A stretch of DNA of 64,000 nt. Origin: Pararhodobacter sp. GTDB taxonomy: Bacteria; Pseudomonadota; Alphaproteobacteria; Rhodobacterales; Rhodobacteraceae. This document shows, piece after piece, positions 42,481-51,070 of this stretch. The translations under genes and the position numbers were made by a program. The notes under the pieces were generated by a model. The model made no database searches. It was not told the DNA's origin and was given only the letters and a program-made list of their open reading frames with translations. The stretch covers positions 2,139,001 to 2,203,000 of the forward strand of contig NZ_JAUCBZ010000015.1 in the NCBI RefSeq assembly GCF_034676545.1, given 5' to 3'. Numbering within the stretch: the stretch's first letter is position 1; every line of letters starts with the position of its first letter.

Positions 42481-44396
42481 ACCTTACGGCGGTTCAGATC
42501 TTCAAAGCGCTGACCGTCGCGGATCAACTGGTCAAACAGCGGATCGGGCGACCAGAGCGCGGCATCCACCGTTTCGGCCTGCTGACACTCGTGCCGTAAA
42601 ACCATCGGCCCGATCCCATCGGCCTCGGCCATCGGGCCACCGCGCCAATTGGGCCAACCCGCGCCCAGAACCATCGCCAGATCAATATCCGACGGCCTGA
42701 GGCACGCGCCCTCGCGCAGCAGTCGTGCACCGGCATTCACCACCGCCAACAACACCAACCGCTCGGCGCTCTGCGGCAGTGGGACAAGAACCTGTGCGGC
42801 CTCGCCCAGTTCCGCCCCATTGTGCAACAGCCCCGTCGCGCGCAGAGCCGCGCTGGTGACGCCCTTGGCCCGCAAGCATTGTGCGGCCGCGGCGGCGGCC
42901 TGTGCCAGAACGGGCAGGATCGGGGCACCTTGCACGCGGATCGGCGTCAGCTTTTGGCGCAGTGCAAAGGCTGTGGCGTGGCGGATCGCAGTGGTGTCGG
43001 TGTTCGATTGCACAACAATTTCACACAAACGCGGGGCGCGCGAGGGGGCTGGAACCAGCGCAACCGCCTGGGTCGGTGCGGTCAAACCGGGCAGGGCATG
43101 GGCGCCGGGGGACCACAGGATCAGCGGAGTCAGCGCCGGAACCATCGTTTCCAGCCATGCGGCATGTTCCAGATCCGCGAACGCCATGGCCGGGCGCGCA
43201 CCGGGGTCCGGGTCGAGGCGCCCCGAGAGACGGTTCCAGTCGCGCTCGGAGTTGGCCTGGGTCAATTGCCCAGCGGTCACCCTGTCGAGTTGCGCTTGTG
43301 CGACGCTTTCCAATGCCTGTGCCAAGGGCTCCCGGTCGGGGGCGGTCAGCGTCAGGTCAACACCGTGGCGCAGTATCGTCGGCACCAACCGGGCGGCGTT
43401 TTCCGGCGAGAGCGCCGCCAGAATCGGTCCGGTCCGCGGCACTCCGTCCGGCATCAGCCCAGCCTCGGGCGTGATCAGTGCGCGTCGCGTGGCGCGCGCC
43501 AAATGCGCCAAAGCACGCGCCACCGGGGCGAGGGCAGCATCTTGCGCCCGCACGAGATCAAAGGCCAGCGCCTGATCCGCGGGCAGCAATTGCGCCGCCT
43601 CGACGGTATCCAGCAAGTCCGCCTCATGCGCCCGGTGGCTGGGCAGGGGCGTGGGCAAAGCGGCACGGGCTTTTTGCACCGCCACGCGATAGTCGATCGA
43701 GGCCGACAGGCCCGCAGGTTCCGGGCGCGGTGTCTTGGTCATGGCCAGAGAATCCGCCAGTGCCAGCGCCGTCGGAACCAGGTTTTCGGGCACGGTGTCG
43801 TCGACAAGGCCCGGCACGTCGGCCGCCGTCACGGGCCCGGGGGATTGCAGGACTTTCAGCGCATTGGCGGCACCCAACCGCCAGCAGAGCCGTACCGCGC
43901 CATTTCCCGGCGGCAGGCGGCCCAGCCGTGGCTCTGGAAAATGCAAGGTCGTGCGGGTGTCGGCGATGATCCGTCGCGCGGCCAGGGCCAAGGCCAACCC
44001 GCCGGAAAACACGCGCCCGTGAATGGCGCAAACCAAGGGTTTATGCGCGGCCTCGATTGTCGCGCACAACGTGGCCAAATCGGCGATCACCGGTGGCAAA
44101 TCAACGGCGTCAGGACCGGGAGGCGGCAAGTCGGTCCAGGGTCCGGCGCAAAAATCGGCGCCGCGGGCCGTCAGGACCAGAGCACGCACGCCCTCGTCGC
44201 GCAGTGCTGTGGCAATTGCCTTTGTCAGGGCGCGCACAAGATATGGCCCCAGACGATTACCGTCTGGCCCCGCCATGGTCAGGATCGCGACCCCGTCCTG
44301 CGTGCGTCGTTGAACATACTCGGATGCGGCATCAGCACCACCCAACGGCCCGGCAGCGGCGCGTGGCCCGGATGCGGGTAGCGGGCGTTGCGTCAC
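42477..44396 (-). CDS. FadJ/FadB-like protein with degenerate active sites
   Basis: 639-aa protein with the two-part layout of the fatty-acid multifunctional enzyme. Residues about 30-210 look like an enoyl-CoA hydratase/isomerase (crotonase) domain; the rest resembles 3-hydroxyacyl-CoA dehydrogenase. The conserved signatures are eroded. The hydratase motif GGGLELALAC is here SGGLALALAA, so the first catalytic Glu is Ala, while a second Glu survives in HFPEPRLGRLPPG. The NAD-binding GxGxxG is not recognisable (GPILAALSPENAARLVP region). The HFFNP-type dehydrogenase motif with catalytic His is replaced by VALVPAPSRAPRLCEIV. The frame is open end to end, so it is maintained. A non-catalytic or altered role is likely. 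It is transcribed alone, convergent with holC. Confidence 0.7.
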   Translation of the reverse strand: MTQRPLPASGPRAAAGPLGGADAASEYVQRRTQDGVAILTMAGPDGNRLGPYLVRALTKAIATALRDEGVRALVLTARGADFCAGPWTDLPPPGPDAVDLPPVIADLATLCATIEAAHKPLVCAIHGRVFSGGLALALAARRIIADTRTTLHFPEPRLGRLPPGNGAVRLCWRLGAANALKVLQSPGPVTAADVPGLVDDTVPENLVPTALALADSLAMTKTPRPEPAGLSASIDYRVAVQKARAALPTPLPSHRAHEADLLDTVEAAQLLPADQALAFDLVRAQDAALAPVARALAHLARATRRALITPEAGLMPDGVPRTGPILAALSPENAARLVPTILRHGVDLTLTAPDREPLAQALESVAQAQLDRVTAGQLTQANSERDWNRLSGRLDPDPGARPAMAFADLEHAAWLETMVPALTPLILWSPGAHALPGLTAPTQAVALVPAPSRAPRLCEIVVQSNTDTTAIRHATAFALRQKLTPIRVQGAPILPVLAQAAAAAAQCLRAKGVTSAALRATGLLHNGAELGEAAQVLVPLPQSAERLVLLAVVNAGARLLREGACLRPSDIDLAMVLGAGWPNWRGGPMAEADGIGPMVLRHECQQAETVDAALWSPDPLFDQLIRDGQRFEDLNRRKV

Positions 44397-44513
44397 ATCT
44401 CCTCCGGCATTGATCCAAGGCTCAACGGCATTAGACGCAACAGCTGCGCAGTTTGCAATGTTTTCGCGTGGATTTTCGGACCTTATCCGGCGATTTCCCG
44501 GTGTCTCCGGGCG

Positions 44514-44846
44514 TCAGGGCGCGCAGGTCCGGCAAAACGGTGTTGCCGGCAGTACATCGAGCCGCTCCTCGGAGATCTGTGCGCCGCAACTTGTGCAGTA
44601 GCCGTATTCGCCCGCGTCAAGACGCTCAAGCGCGGCCTGGATCATGCGGATTTCGTCCTTGCCGCCGTCCCCCATGGAGGTCAGCACCTCATCGTGCTCG
44701 CGCTCGGTTGCCATCTCCTCCCAATCGCGCGATTGATGCGACATCAATTCGTCCTCAATGCCATGAAGCCGGACGCCCAATTCCGTCAGGCGCGCTTCAA
44801 GCTGCGCTTTTCGGTGGGCCAGAGCAGCGGCGGAAAATTCGGTCAT
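44514..44846 (-). CDS. DksA/TraR-family zinc-finger protein
   Basis: 110-aa RNA-polymerase-associated protein. A helical N-terminal part holds SRDWEEMATEREHDEVL, where DWEEMA (DxxExA) resembles the DxxDxA tip motif of DksA. A four-cysteine zinc finger follows (CTSCG at YGYCTSCGAQISEERLDV, then CRTC at the C terminus). Such proteins enter the secondary channel of RNA polymerase and tune promoters, sometimes with ppGpp. It is shorter than canonical DksA (about 150 aa), so TraR-like or a DksA paralogue is best. It diverges from the sulfur operon. Confidence 0.85.
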   Translation of the reverse strand: MTEFSAAALAHRKAQLEARLTELGVRLHGIEDELMSHQSRDWEEMATEREHDEVLTSMGDGGKDEIRMIQAALERLDAGEYGYCTSCGAQISEERLDVLPATPFCRTCAP

Positions 44847-44924
44847 GGCGCGTCTCCTCGTTCAAGTTCGGCCCAGAATACGCCTTTGGCAATGACATCT
44901 GCATGATCCATGTCAATAAGTCAC

Positions 44925-44940
44925 ATTCAAAACTTGCAAT
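44925..44940. promoter_or_regulatory. Candidate SqrR/BigR-type operator upstream of the sulfur module
   Basis: ATTC-AAAACTTG-CAAT has the spacing ATTC-N8-GAAT that I recall for the sulfide-responsive repressors SqrR/BigR, with one base different in the second half. It lies between the DksA-like gene and the persulfide dioxygenase gene. Binding by such a repressor is inferred; no repressor gene is adjacent. Confidence 0.4.
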
Positions 44941-44992
44941 ATGAGGGTGTGGCGTTATATTCTCCCTCGACACTATATAACGGAGTAGCGAC

Positions 44993-45855
44993 ATGAAGCC
45001 CGAAGTCTTTGGTTTCTTTGACGAAGCGACCTTTACGATTACCTATGTGGTCCGTGACCCGTCGAGCCAGAAATGCGCTGTTATCGATTCGGTGCTGGAT
45101 TTCGACTATGCATCGGGGCGCACCGATACGCGCTCGGCGGATGCCGTGATCGCCTTTGTTCAGGACAAGGGGTTCGACGTGGAATGGCTCTTGGAAAGCC
45201 ACGTTCACGCCGATCACCTGTCGGCGGCACCCTATCTGCAAGCCAAGTTGGGCGGCAAGATCGGCATCGGTGAAAACATCAAGACCGTGCAGGACACGTT
45301 CGGCAAAGTCTTCAATGAAGGCACCGAATTTCAACGGGATGGCTCGCAGTTCGATCAGTTGTTCAAAGATGGCGACCAAATCAACATCGGCCAGTTGCGC
45401 GCCGACGTGATGCACACGCCGGGCCACACACCCGCCTGTTTGACCTTTGTGGTTGGCGATGCCGCATTTGTCGGTGACACGCTGTTCATGCCGGATTTTG
45501 GCACGGCGCGCTGCGATTTCCCGGGCGGTTCGGCGAGGATCTTTACAAGTCGATCCAGAAAATCCTGACCTTGCCCGATGAGACGCGGATTTTTGTCTGC
45601 CACGATTACAAGGCGCCGGGCCGCGACGAATTCGCCTGGGAAACCACCGTTGCCGAGCAAAAGGCCTTCAACGTCCATGTTGGCGCTGGCAAGCCCGCCG
45701 AGGAGTTTGTGGCGATGCGCCGGGCGCGGGATTCGACGCTGGCGATGCCGCAATTGATCATTCCGTCCTTGCAGGTGAACATGCGTGCAGGGCAAATGCC
45801 ACCCAAGGAAGACAACGGCGTCAGCTATCTGAAGGTTCCGGTCAACGGGATCTGA
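44993..45855 (+). CDS. Persulfide dioxygenase (metallo-beta-lactamase fold), interrupted by a frameshift
   Basis: ETHE1/Blh-type enzyme oxidising glutathione persulfide to sulfite. The metal ligands are visible: HVHADHLSAA (the HxHxDH motif), MHTPGHTPACLTF, GDTLFMPDFGTARCDFPGGS, and after the break RIFVCHDY. At about 45531-45537 one base is missing: the expected GGSAEDLYKSIQKI reads GGSARIFTSRSRK and stops at 45568. The remaining 95 residues continue in the next frame to VSYLKVPVNGI at 45855. ATG 44993 follows ACGGAG. The two halves make one conventional-length enzyme, so sequence error is likely. Confidence 0.88.
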
Positions 45856-45983
45856 GACAGAGCCGAGCCACGGTGCGGTGGGGAGAGCGCTGCACCGAGC
45901 GTCGCCGTTGGAAACAAACGGACACACACAAGGAAAAGCCGCTGGGTGAGAAACGCCGAGCGCAGAAACGGGAAATCGGAAGA

Positions 45984-46412
45984 ATGGAAATTGATTGGAT
46001 TTGGGGCCTCGTCGGGGGCCTTATGATTGGTGCCGCGGCGTCCTTTCACTTGCTGGTCAACGGGCGGGTCATGGGGGCCTCGGGCATTATTGGCGGGTTG
46101 GTCGACCGATCCGGCTGGTCCACATGGGGCGAGCGCGTCGCGTTTATCGCCGGGTTGGCCTTGGTGCCGCTGCTGCTCAAGCCAATCTATAATGTGCCGG
46201 TTCAGACCAATATCACCGGAAACCTGGTAGCGATTGTGATCGCGGGGCTGTTGGTCGGGGTTGGCACACGGTTGGCGAATGGTTGTACCTCGGGCCATGG
46301 CGTTTGCGGGATCTCTCGGCTGTCTTTGCGCGGCATTGTAGCCACGGTGTTTTATCTGCTGGCGGGCGGCGTGGCCGTCATTGTCTTCCGTCATCTGCTG
46401 GAGGTGATTTGA
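45984..46412 (+). CDS. YeeE/YedE-type sulfur-transport membrane protein (PmpA-like)
   Basis: 142-aa inner-membrane protein with four or five helices (WGLVGGLMIGAAASFHLLVN, VAFIAGLALVPLLLK, LVAIVIAGLLVGVGTRL, GIVATVFYLLAGGVAVIVF). It carries the family motif NGCTSGHGVCGISRLSLRG with conserved cysteines in the pore. Such proteins import thiosulfate or sulfur species across the membrane. It lies 128 bases after the persulfide dioxygenase and two bases before its partner. ATG 45984 is chosen because GGAAATCGGAAGA precedes it. Confidence 0.9.
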   Translation: MEIDWIWGLVGGLMIGAAASFHLLVNGRVMGASGIIGGLVDRSGWSTWGERVAFIAGLALVPLLLKPIYNVPVQTNITGNLVAIVIAGLLVGVGTRLANGCTSGHGVCGISRLSLRGIVATVFYLLAGGVAVIVFRHLLEVI

Positions 46413-46413
46413 T

Positions 46414-46854
46414 ATGATCCGCATTCTCACAACGTTGTTTTCGGGCGGGTTGTTCGGCGCCGGTTTGCTGGTGTCCGGCATGACCGACACCCGCAAAGTG
46501 CAGGGCTGGCTGGACATTTTTGGCGACTGGGACCCAACCTTGGCCTTTGTTCTGGGTGGCGCGATCCTGCCAATGGTGTTTGCATGGAATTATGCCTCGC
46601 GTCGCGCGCGGGCCGTGTTGGGCAATGAACTGCCCGCAGAAACGGGCAGCGAGATCGACCGCAACCTTGTGCTGGGCTCGCTGATGTTCGGCGCGGGCTG
46701 GGGACTTGTGGGCCTGTGCCCGGGACCGGCGATTGCGTCGATCACCTGGGGGGGCATCGGCGGGATGGTCTTCCTGTTGGCGATGTTGGCGGGTATGGTC
46801 GTGGCTCCGGCCTTCCGTTCGCGCCTCACCGCAATGGCCACCGCTCTGAGCTGA
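46414..46854 (+). CDS. YeeE/YedE-type sulfur-transport membrane protein (PmpB-like)
   Basis: 146-aa partner of the preceding gene, with four helices (TTLFSGGLFGAGLLVSGM, AFVLGGAILPMVFAW, VLGSLMFGAGWGLVGLCPGP, GGMVFLLAMLAGMVV). The motif WGLVGLCPGPAIA holds the conserved Cys-Pro-Gly of the family. It begins one base after the preceding stop. In Rhizobium and Xylella relatives the pair sits in BigR-regulated sulfide operons; here it is flanked by the persulfide dioxygenase and a DUF442 sulfur transferase. Confidence 0.9.
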   Translation: MIRILTTLFSGGLFGAGLLVSGMTDTRKVQGWLDIFGDWDPTLAFVLGGAILPMVFAWNYASRRARAVLGNELPAETGSEIDRNLVLGSLMFGAGWGLVGLCPGPAIASITWGGIGGMVFLLAMLAGMVVAPAFRSRLTAMATALS

Positions 46855-46880
46855 CACCACCACAATCGCAGGACCCGACC

Positions 46881-47309
46881 ATGGATATTCGTCCCCTCTC
46901 TGACACTTTCGATGTCTCTCCGCAAATCCGCGCCGAAGACATTCCGACCCTCGCGGCTGCTGGATACAAGATGGTGATCTGCAACCGTCCGGATGGCGAA
47001 AACCCGCCTGAACTGTCAGCCGAAGCCCTCAGGCCGCTGGTCGAGGGTGCCGGGATGGCGTTTGTCGTCAATCCGGTGGTCGGCAATGCCTTGACGATGG
47101 AGATGGTCGAGGCGCAGCGCGCGGCGATTGATGCGACGCCGGGAAAAATTCTGGCGTATTGCGCGTCCGGAAACCGGTCGTCCATCGTCTGGGCTCTGGC
47201 TCTGGCAGGGCGGCAGCCGACCAACGACCTGATCAAGGCGGGCGCGCAATATGGCTATCAGGCCGCGCAGTTTCGCGACCTCATCGAACGGCTCGCGACA
47301 CAGGCCTGA
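46881..47309 (+). CDS. DUF442 (TIGR01244-type) sulfur transferase
   Basis: 142-aa phosphatase-fold protein of the DUF442 family, which works as a sulfur transferase together with persulfide dioxygenase. The catalytic cysteine is in ILAYCASGNRSSIVWALALA. The opening MDIRPLSDTFDVSPQIRAED is family-typical. In Xylella and Agrobacterium this domain is fused to the dioxygenase (the Blh protein). Here the two are separate genes with the membrane pair between them. It begins 26 bases after the second membrane gene; a terminator follows. Confidence 0.9.
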   Translation: MDIRPLSDTFDVSPQIRAEDIPTLAAAGYKMVICNRPDGENPPELSAEALRPLVEGAGMAFVVNPVVGNALTMEMVEAQRAAIDATPGKILAYCASGNRSSIVWALALAGRQPTNDLIKAGAQYGYQAAQFRDLIERLATQA

Positions 47310-47333
47310 GCCACGCGGCATGGTGACCAAAAT

Positions 47334-47360
47334 AAAAGGGGGGCAGATGCCCCCCTTTTT
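47334..47360. terminator. Bidirectional terminator between the sulfur and peptide operons
   Basis: AAAGGGGGGC (47335-47344) pairs with GCCCCCCTTT (47349-47358) over GATG-like loop bases. It is followed by T residues on the plus strand and preceded by A residues that serve as a T-run for the minus-strand peptide operon. Confidence 0.9.
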
Positions 47361-47379
47361 GCGTGCGCAGACGCGGGTG

Positions 47380-48282
47380 TCACCGTCCGCGAATGCGTGG
47401 GTCCAAGGCGTCGCGCAGACCGTCGCCGATGTAGTTCACGCTCAACACGACCAGCGAGATAAAGACACCCGGCAACATCGACCGCGACGGATATTGCTGA
47501 AGATAGTCAACGCCATCGGCAACCAGACGACCCCAGGTTGGAAAGTCGGGCGGGAAGCCCATGCCAAGAAACGACAGCGCGCTTTCCGTGATGATGGCGG
47601 CGGCCAGCATCAAGGTCGCCGACACCATCACCGGGGACAATACGTTGGGCAGGATATGGCGCAGGATCAGGCGACGTGGCGGGGTGCCGATGGAGCGCGC
47701 AGCTAACACATACTCTCGTTCTTTCAGCGCCAGAACGTCACCCCGCACAACCCGTGCGGTGCGCATCCATGAGGTCAACGCAATCGCCGTGACAATCAGC
47801 AGGAAAATGCCCGTCTCGACGCCAAAGACCGTGGACAGCGGTTGGCGAAACAGCATCGACATCACCAAAAGCAACGGCAGCAGGGGCAGGGCGAGGAACA
47901 GGTCTGTCAGCCGCATCAAGGTGCCGTCAATGCGCCGGAAATACCCTGCCAGAACCCCGATCAACGTGCCCAGAAACACCGACAGGATCATCGCCACGAT
48001 GCCAACCGCCAGCGATACCTGCCCACCCTTCATCATCCGCGCAAAGATATCGCGGCCCAATTGATCCGTGCCGAACGGGTGGGCAAGGGTGAAGCCCTGA
48101 TTGCGTGCCCGGATGTCGATATAGGTCGCGCTATAGGGCCACAGATAAGGGCCGACGAAACAAAAGAGCACAATGGCCAAAAAGACGATCATTCCGATGA
48201 GGGCGCCTTTGTGGGTCTTGAATTGGTCCCAGACGTCCCACCATTGGTTTCGGGGCGCGCGGAGGACAACGGTATCAGTCAT
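47380..48282 (-). CDS. Oligopeptide ABC transporter permease (DppC/OppC type)
   Basis: 300-aa inner-membrane component, last gene of the operon. N-terminal segment KGALIGMIVFLAIVLFCFVG is followed by the OppC-specific periplasmic loop (HPFGTDQLGRDIFARMMKG) and the transport domain with EAA loop AARSIGTPPRRLILRHILPN. The C terminus GDGLRDALDPRIRGR is the family ending. ATG 48282 overlaps the preceding permease gene by eight bases; longer open frame is ignored. Imports di- or oligopeptides delivered by the binding protein at 49367-51070. Confidence 0.93.
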   Translation of the reverse strand: MTDTVVLRAPRNQWWDVWDQFKTHKGALIGMIVFLAIVLFCFVGPYLWPYSATYIDIRARNQGFTLAHPFGTDQLGRDIFARMMKGGQVSLAVGIVAMILSVFLGTLIGVLAGYFRRIDGTLMRLTDLFLALPLLPLLLVMSMLFRQPLSTVFGVETGIFLLIVTAIALTSWMRTARVVRGDVLALKEREYVLAARSIGTPPRRLILRHILPNVLSPVMVSATLMLAAAIITESALSFLGMGFPPDFPTWGRLVADGVDYLQQYPSRSMLPGVFISLVVLSVNYIGDGLRDALDPRIRGR

Positions 48283-49285
48283 AGCGGATCCTCGGGTCAA
48301 GGATTGCATAAAGCAGGTCGGCAATCAGGTTGAAGCCAACGATGAGAATGGCGAACACCATCGAGAGGGTCAGAACCATCGGGATATCCGAGGCATAGAT
48401 CGCGATGATCAGCAATTGCCCCAGCCCGTTCACGCGGAAGATCTGCTCGGTGATGATGGCGCCGGTGAAGATGGTCGGAATGCCCAGCGCGATCACGGTG
48501 ACGACCGGGATCATCGAGTTGCGCAGCACATGGACCAGCACCACGACACGCTCGGTCATGCCTTTGGCGCGGGCGGTGCGCACATAGTCCTGGGTGAAGT
48601 TGTCCAGCATTGATGCGCGCATGAAACGGTTGATCTGCGCCGCGTTGTAAAGCGTCAGCACGAACACCGGCATCGCCATTTGCCGCATTTGCAGGCCAAA
48701 ATTGTGGAAACTGTCGACCACCAGGGTTGTGTCATAGATGATCGGGAACCAGCCCAGCCAGATCGAGAAGATCAAGATCAACAGCGGTCCGGTGAAGAAG
48801 GTCGGCAGGGAAAATCCGACCATCGACACGAAGGCGCCCATTTGGTCGAACCAGCTATACTGGCGATAGGCGGAATACACACCGATCGGCACGGCAATCA
48901 GAATGCCGAAGACATACGACAGACCAACCACCCACAGGGTTTGTGGCATACGCTGCGCGATGATGTCGGCAACCGGAGAGCGCGTCTGAAACGAGATGAT
49001 CCGCGGCCCATCGGCGGCGAGGCTTTCGATGCCGGTCATATTGGCGATCACATGGCTCGGCTCCACGATCGAGAACATGTAGAGCCACTTGTAGAAGCGC
49101 ACATACCACGCTTCACCGAGACCCAACGCGATCCGCATCTGTTCGCGCACTTCAGGCGGGATGGTCAGTGGCATGTCGGACATCGGGTCGCCGGGGGATA
49201 ATTCCAGCAACAGGAAAATGGCCAGAGCGATGAACAAAAGCGTCGGGATTGCCATCAGCAATCGTCTCAGCGTGTAATTGAACAT
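48275..49285 (-). CDS. Oligopeptide ABC transporter permease (DppB/OppB type)
   Basis: 336-aa inner-membrane permease. It opens with NYTLRRLLMAIPTLLFIALA, has the periplasmic LSPGDPMSDMP region typical of OppB, and the EAA loop TARAKGMTERVVVLVHVLRN. The C terminus DLLYAILDPRIRYD is a family hallmark. It forms the channel with the following permease. A GC-rich hairpin with a T-run separates it from the binding-protein gene upstream. Confidence 0.93.
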   Translation of the reverse strand: MFNYTLRRLLMAIPTLLFIALAIFLLLELSPGDPMSDMPLTIPPEVREQMRIALGLGEAWYVRFYKWLYMFSIVEPSHVIANMTGIESLAADGPRIISFQTRSPVADIIAQRMPQTLWVVGLSYVFGILIAVPIGVYSAYRQYSWFDQMGAFVSMVGFSLPTFFTGPLLILIFSIWLGWFPIIYDTTLVVDSFHNFGLQMRQMAMPVFVLTLYNAAQINRFMRASMLDNFTQDYVRTARAKGMTERVVVLVHVLRNSMIPVVTVIALGIPTIFTGAIITEQIFRVNGLGQLLIIAIYASDIPMVLTLSMVFAILIVGFNLIADLLYAILDPRIRYD

Positions 49286-49323
49286 AAGAAAGGGCGCCTT
49301 TGTTCAGCGTTCCATTGCGGGGG

Positions 49324-49354
49324 AAAAGGCCCGCCCCCGGAGGGGGGGCAGGCC
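49324..49354 (-). terminator. Intra-operon attenuator hairpin
   Basis: Read on the minus strand, GGCCTGCCCCC (from 49354) pairs with GGGGGCGGGCC (to 49328), with one U-G wobble, and is followed by TTTT. It lies between the binding-protein gene and the two permease genes, so it probably lowers permease mRNA relative to the binding protein. Confidence 0.75.
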
Positions 49355-49366
49355 AAGTCGCAGGGA

Positions 49367-51070
49367 TCAGTTTGCGCGACGCCAGCTGGCGATGGCCCAC
49401 GTTTCGCTGTCCCAGGTGTTCAGATCAGCACCTTCAAGCGTGACCGAACGGGCCGAAACGCGACCACGGCTCACCAGCGGGATGATCGTGTAGCTGCGGA
49501 CCAGCATGTCGTTCAACTCACGCGCAATCCGGGCACGATCTTCGATCGCAGCGGTGCGGCCAAGTTCGGCGTGCAGCGCATCATATGCGGGATCACAGAA
49601 GCGGTTGATGTTCTCGCCCTGCCACTGGGTTTCCGGACGCGGCTCGTTGCCACACAGGTATTGGCCCAGATAGGTCGCCGGGTCGGTGCCCGCAAAGTTG
49701 TTCGCATACATTTCAACGTCTGCGTAGAACTTCTGGAACGTGTCGGGCGAACCGGGGTCACCACCGAAGAAGACCGACGCGTTGATATTGCGCAGGTTGG
49801 CTTCGACGCCAATCTCACGCCACCACTGCTGGATCAGGGCCTGGAAGTCCTGACGAACCGCGTTGGTCGAGGTCTGATAGTCGAGAACCAGACGCACGCC
49901 ATCGCGAACGCGGATGCCGTCACCGCCAACCGTCCAGCCGGCTTCGTCCAGCAATGCGCGGGCGCGGTCCAGATCCTGCGTGACGCAGTCGTTGTTGGTG
50001 TCCGAGGCGAACATCGGTGGGGCTGGGACCAGGTTGCAACCGGGCAGACCGGCCACACCATAGCCGATTTCCACCAGCAACTCGCGGTCAATAGCGCGGC
50101 TCAGCGCCTCACGCACGCGAATGTCCGAGAGGATCGGGTGCATCTCTGCGCGGGTCGAGCGCGTTTCGGGCGGCAGATCCGGCGAAGGGTTGGTCAGGTT
50201 GACTTCGATCCGCTCAACCAGCGTGCCAAAGGCCGCCATTGGAACGCCGCGACCACCTTGCGCCATCGTCGCGATGACATCGGGGGCCAATTGCAGGTTC
50301 CAGGCGTAGTCCATCTCGCCGGTTTCCATGACCGCGCGACCCGCCGAAGCGGCGTCGCCGCCACCCTTGAGGGTCAGCGTGGCGAAATAGGGCATTTCCG
50401 GATCGCGATAATTCTCGTTTGCAACAAATTGCACAACGTCATTCGGACGGAAGTCGGTGACGCGGAAGCCACCGGTGCCGATGGGGTAGAAGTTCGCTTC
50501 GGTACACTCAGGCGCGCGCGCGCCAAGGCAATCCGCGAATTGTGCGGCCTGAATGATCGGCGAGAAGCCGGTCACGAAGGGGCCGTAAGGCACGGGTGTC
50601 GGGCCTTCGAAGTGCACGGTCACGGTCCGGTCGTCAACGATCTCGACGCTTTCCACGCCCTCGAACTGGCGCAATTGTGCGCAACCGCCCTCGGGGTGCA
50701 TGCAGTATTCAGCGGTAAAGGCCACATCCGTCGAGGTGACGGGGGTGCCATCCGACCACAGCAGGCCTTCGCGCAGGCGCCAGGTGATCGAGGTCAGATC
50801 CTCGGCGACGCCGCCGTTTTCGACTGTCGGGATTTCTTCGGCCAGCCAAGCGGTCAGTTCGCCCTCGATATTATAGCGTGCCAAAGGCTCGATCACGATG
50901 TTCGCGGCGTCAACGTCTTTGGTACCACCGGACAGATACGGGTTCATGATCGACGGCGCTTGCCAGTAAATCACATTCAGGTGCCCGCTTTCCCCGCGCT
51001 CTGCCATCGCCGATACCGGCATCATGACAAAGGCAGCAGCGGCCCCGAGCAGGGCTACTTTGCTATTCAT
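49367..51070 (-). CDS. Peptide ABC transporter substrate-binding protein
   Basis: 567-aa periplasmic SBP_5-family receptor. Signal peptide MNSKVALLGAAAAFVMMPVS ends near AMA-ER. Mature features: LNVIYWQAPSIMNPYLSGGT, LAEEIPTVENGG, WRLREGLLWSDGTPVTSTDV and VREALSRAIDRELLVEIGYG, the usual SBP_5 segments. GGAGAAGTTGC precedes ATG 51070, which overlaps the upstream ATPase gene's stop by four bases. Family ligands are di- and oligopeptides, but some members bind nickel or opines, so the ligand is inferred. Confidence 0.93.
   Translation of the reverse strand: MNSKVALLGAAAAFVMMPVSAMAERGESGHLNVIYWQAPSIMNPYLSGGTKDVDAANIVIEPLARYNIEGELTAWLAEEIPTVENGGVAEDLTSITWRLREGLLWSDGTPVTSTDVAFTAEYCMHPEGGCAQLRQFEGVESVEIVDDRTVTVHFEGPTPVPYGPFVTGFSPIIQAAQFADCLGARAPECTEANFYPIGTGGFRVTDFRPNDVVQFVANENYRDPEMPYFATLTLKGGGDAASAGRAVMETGEMDYAWNLQLAPDVIATMAQGGRGVPMAAFGTLVERIEVNLTNPSPDLPPETRSTRAEMHPILSDIRVREALSRAIDRELLVEIGYGVAGLPGCNLVPAPPMFASDTNNDCVTQDLDRARALLDEAGWTVGGDGIRVRDGVRLVLDYQTSTNAVRQDFQALIQQWWREIGVEANLRNINASVFFGGDPGSPDTFQKFYADVEMYANNFAGTDPATYLGQYLCGNEPRPETQWQGENINRFCDPAYDALHAELGRTAAIEDRARIARELNDMLVRSYTIIPLVSRGRVSARSVTLEGADLNTWDSETWAIASWRRAN

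Noticed and set aside
42822..44381. 519-codon open frame antisense to the FadJ-like gene
   Set aside because: Low-complexity Arg/Gln/Gly-rich translation with no family features; arises from GC-rich third positions of the real gene.
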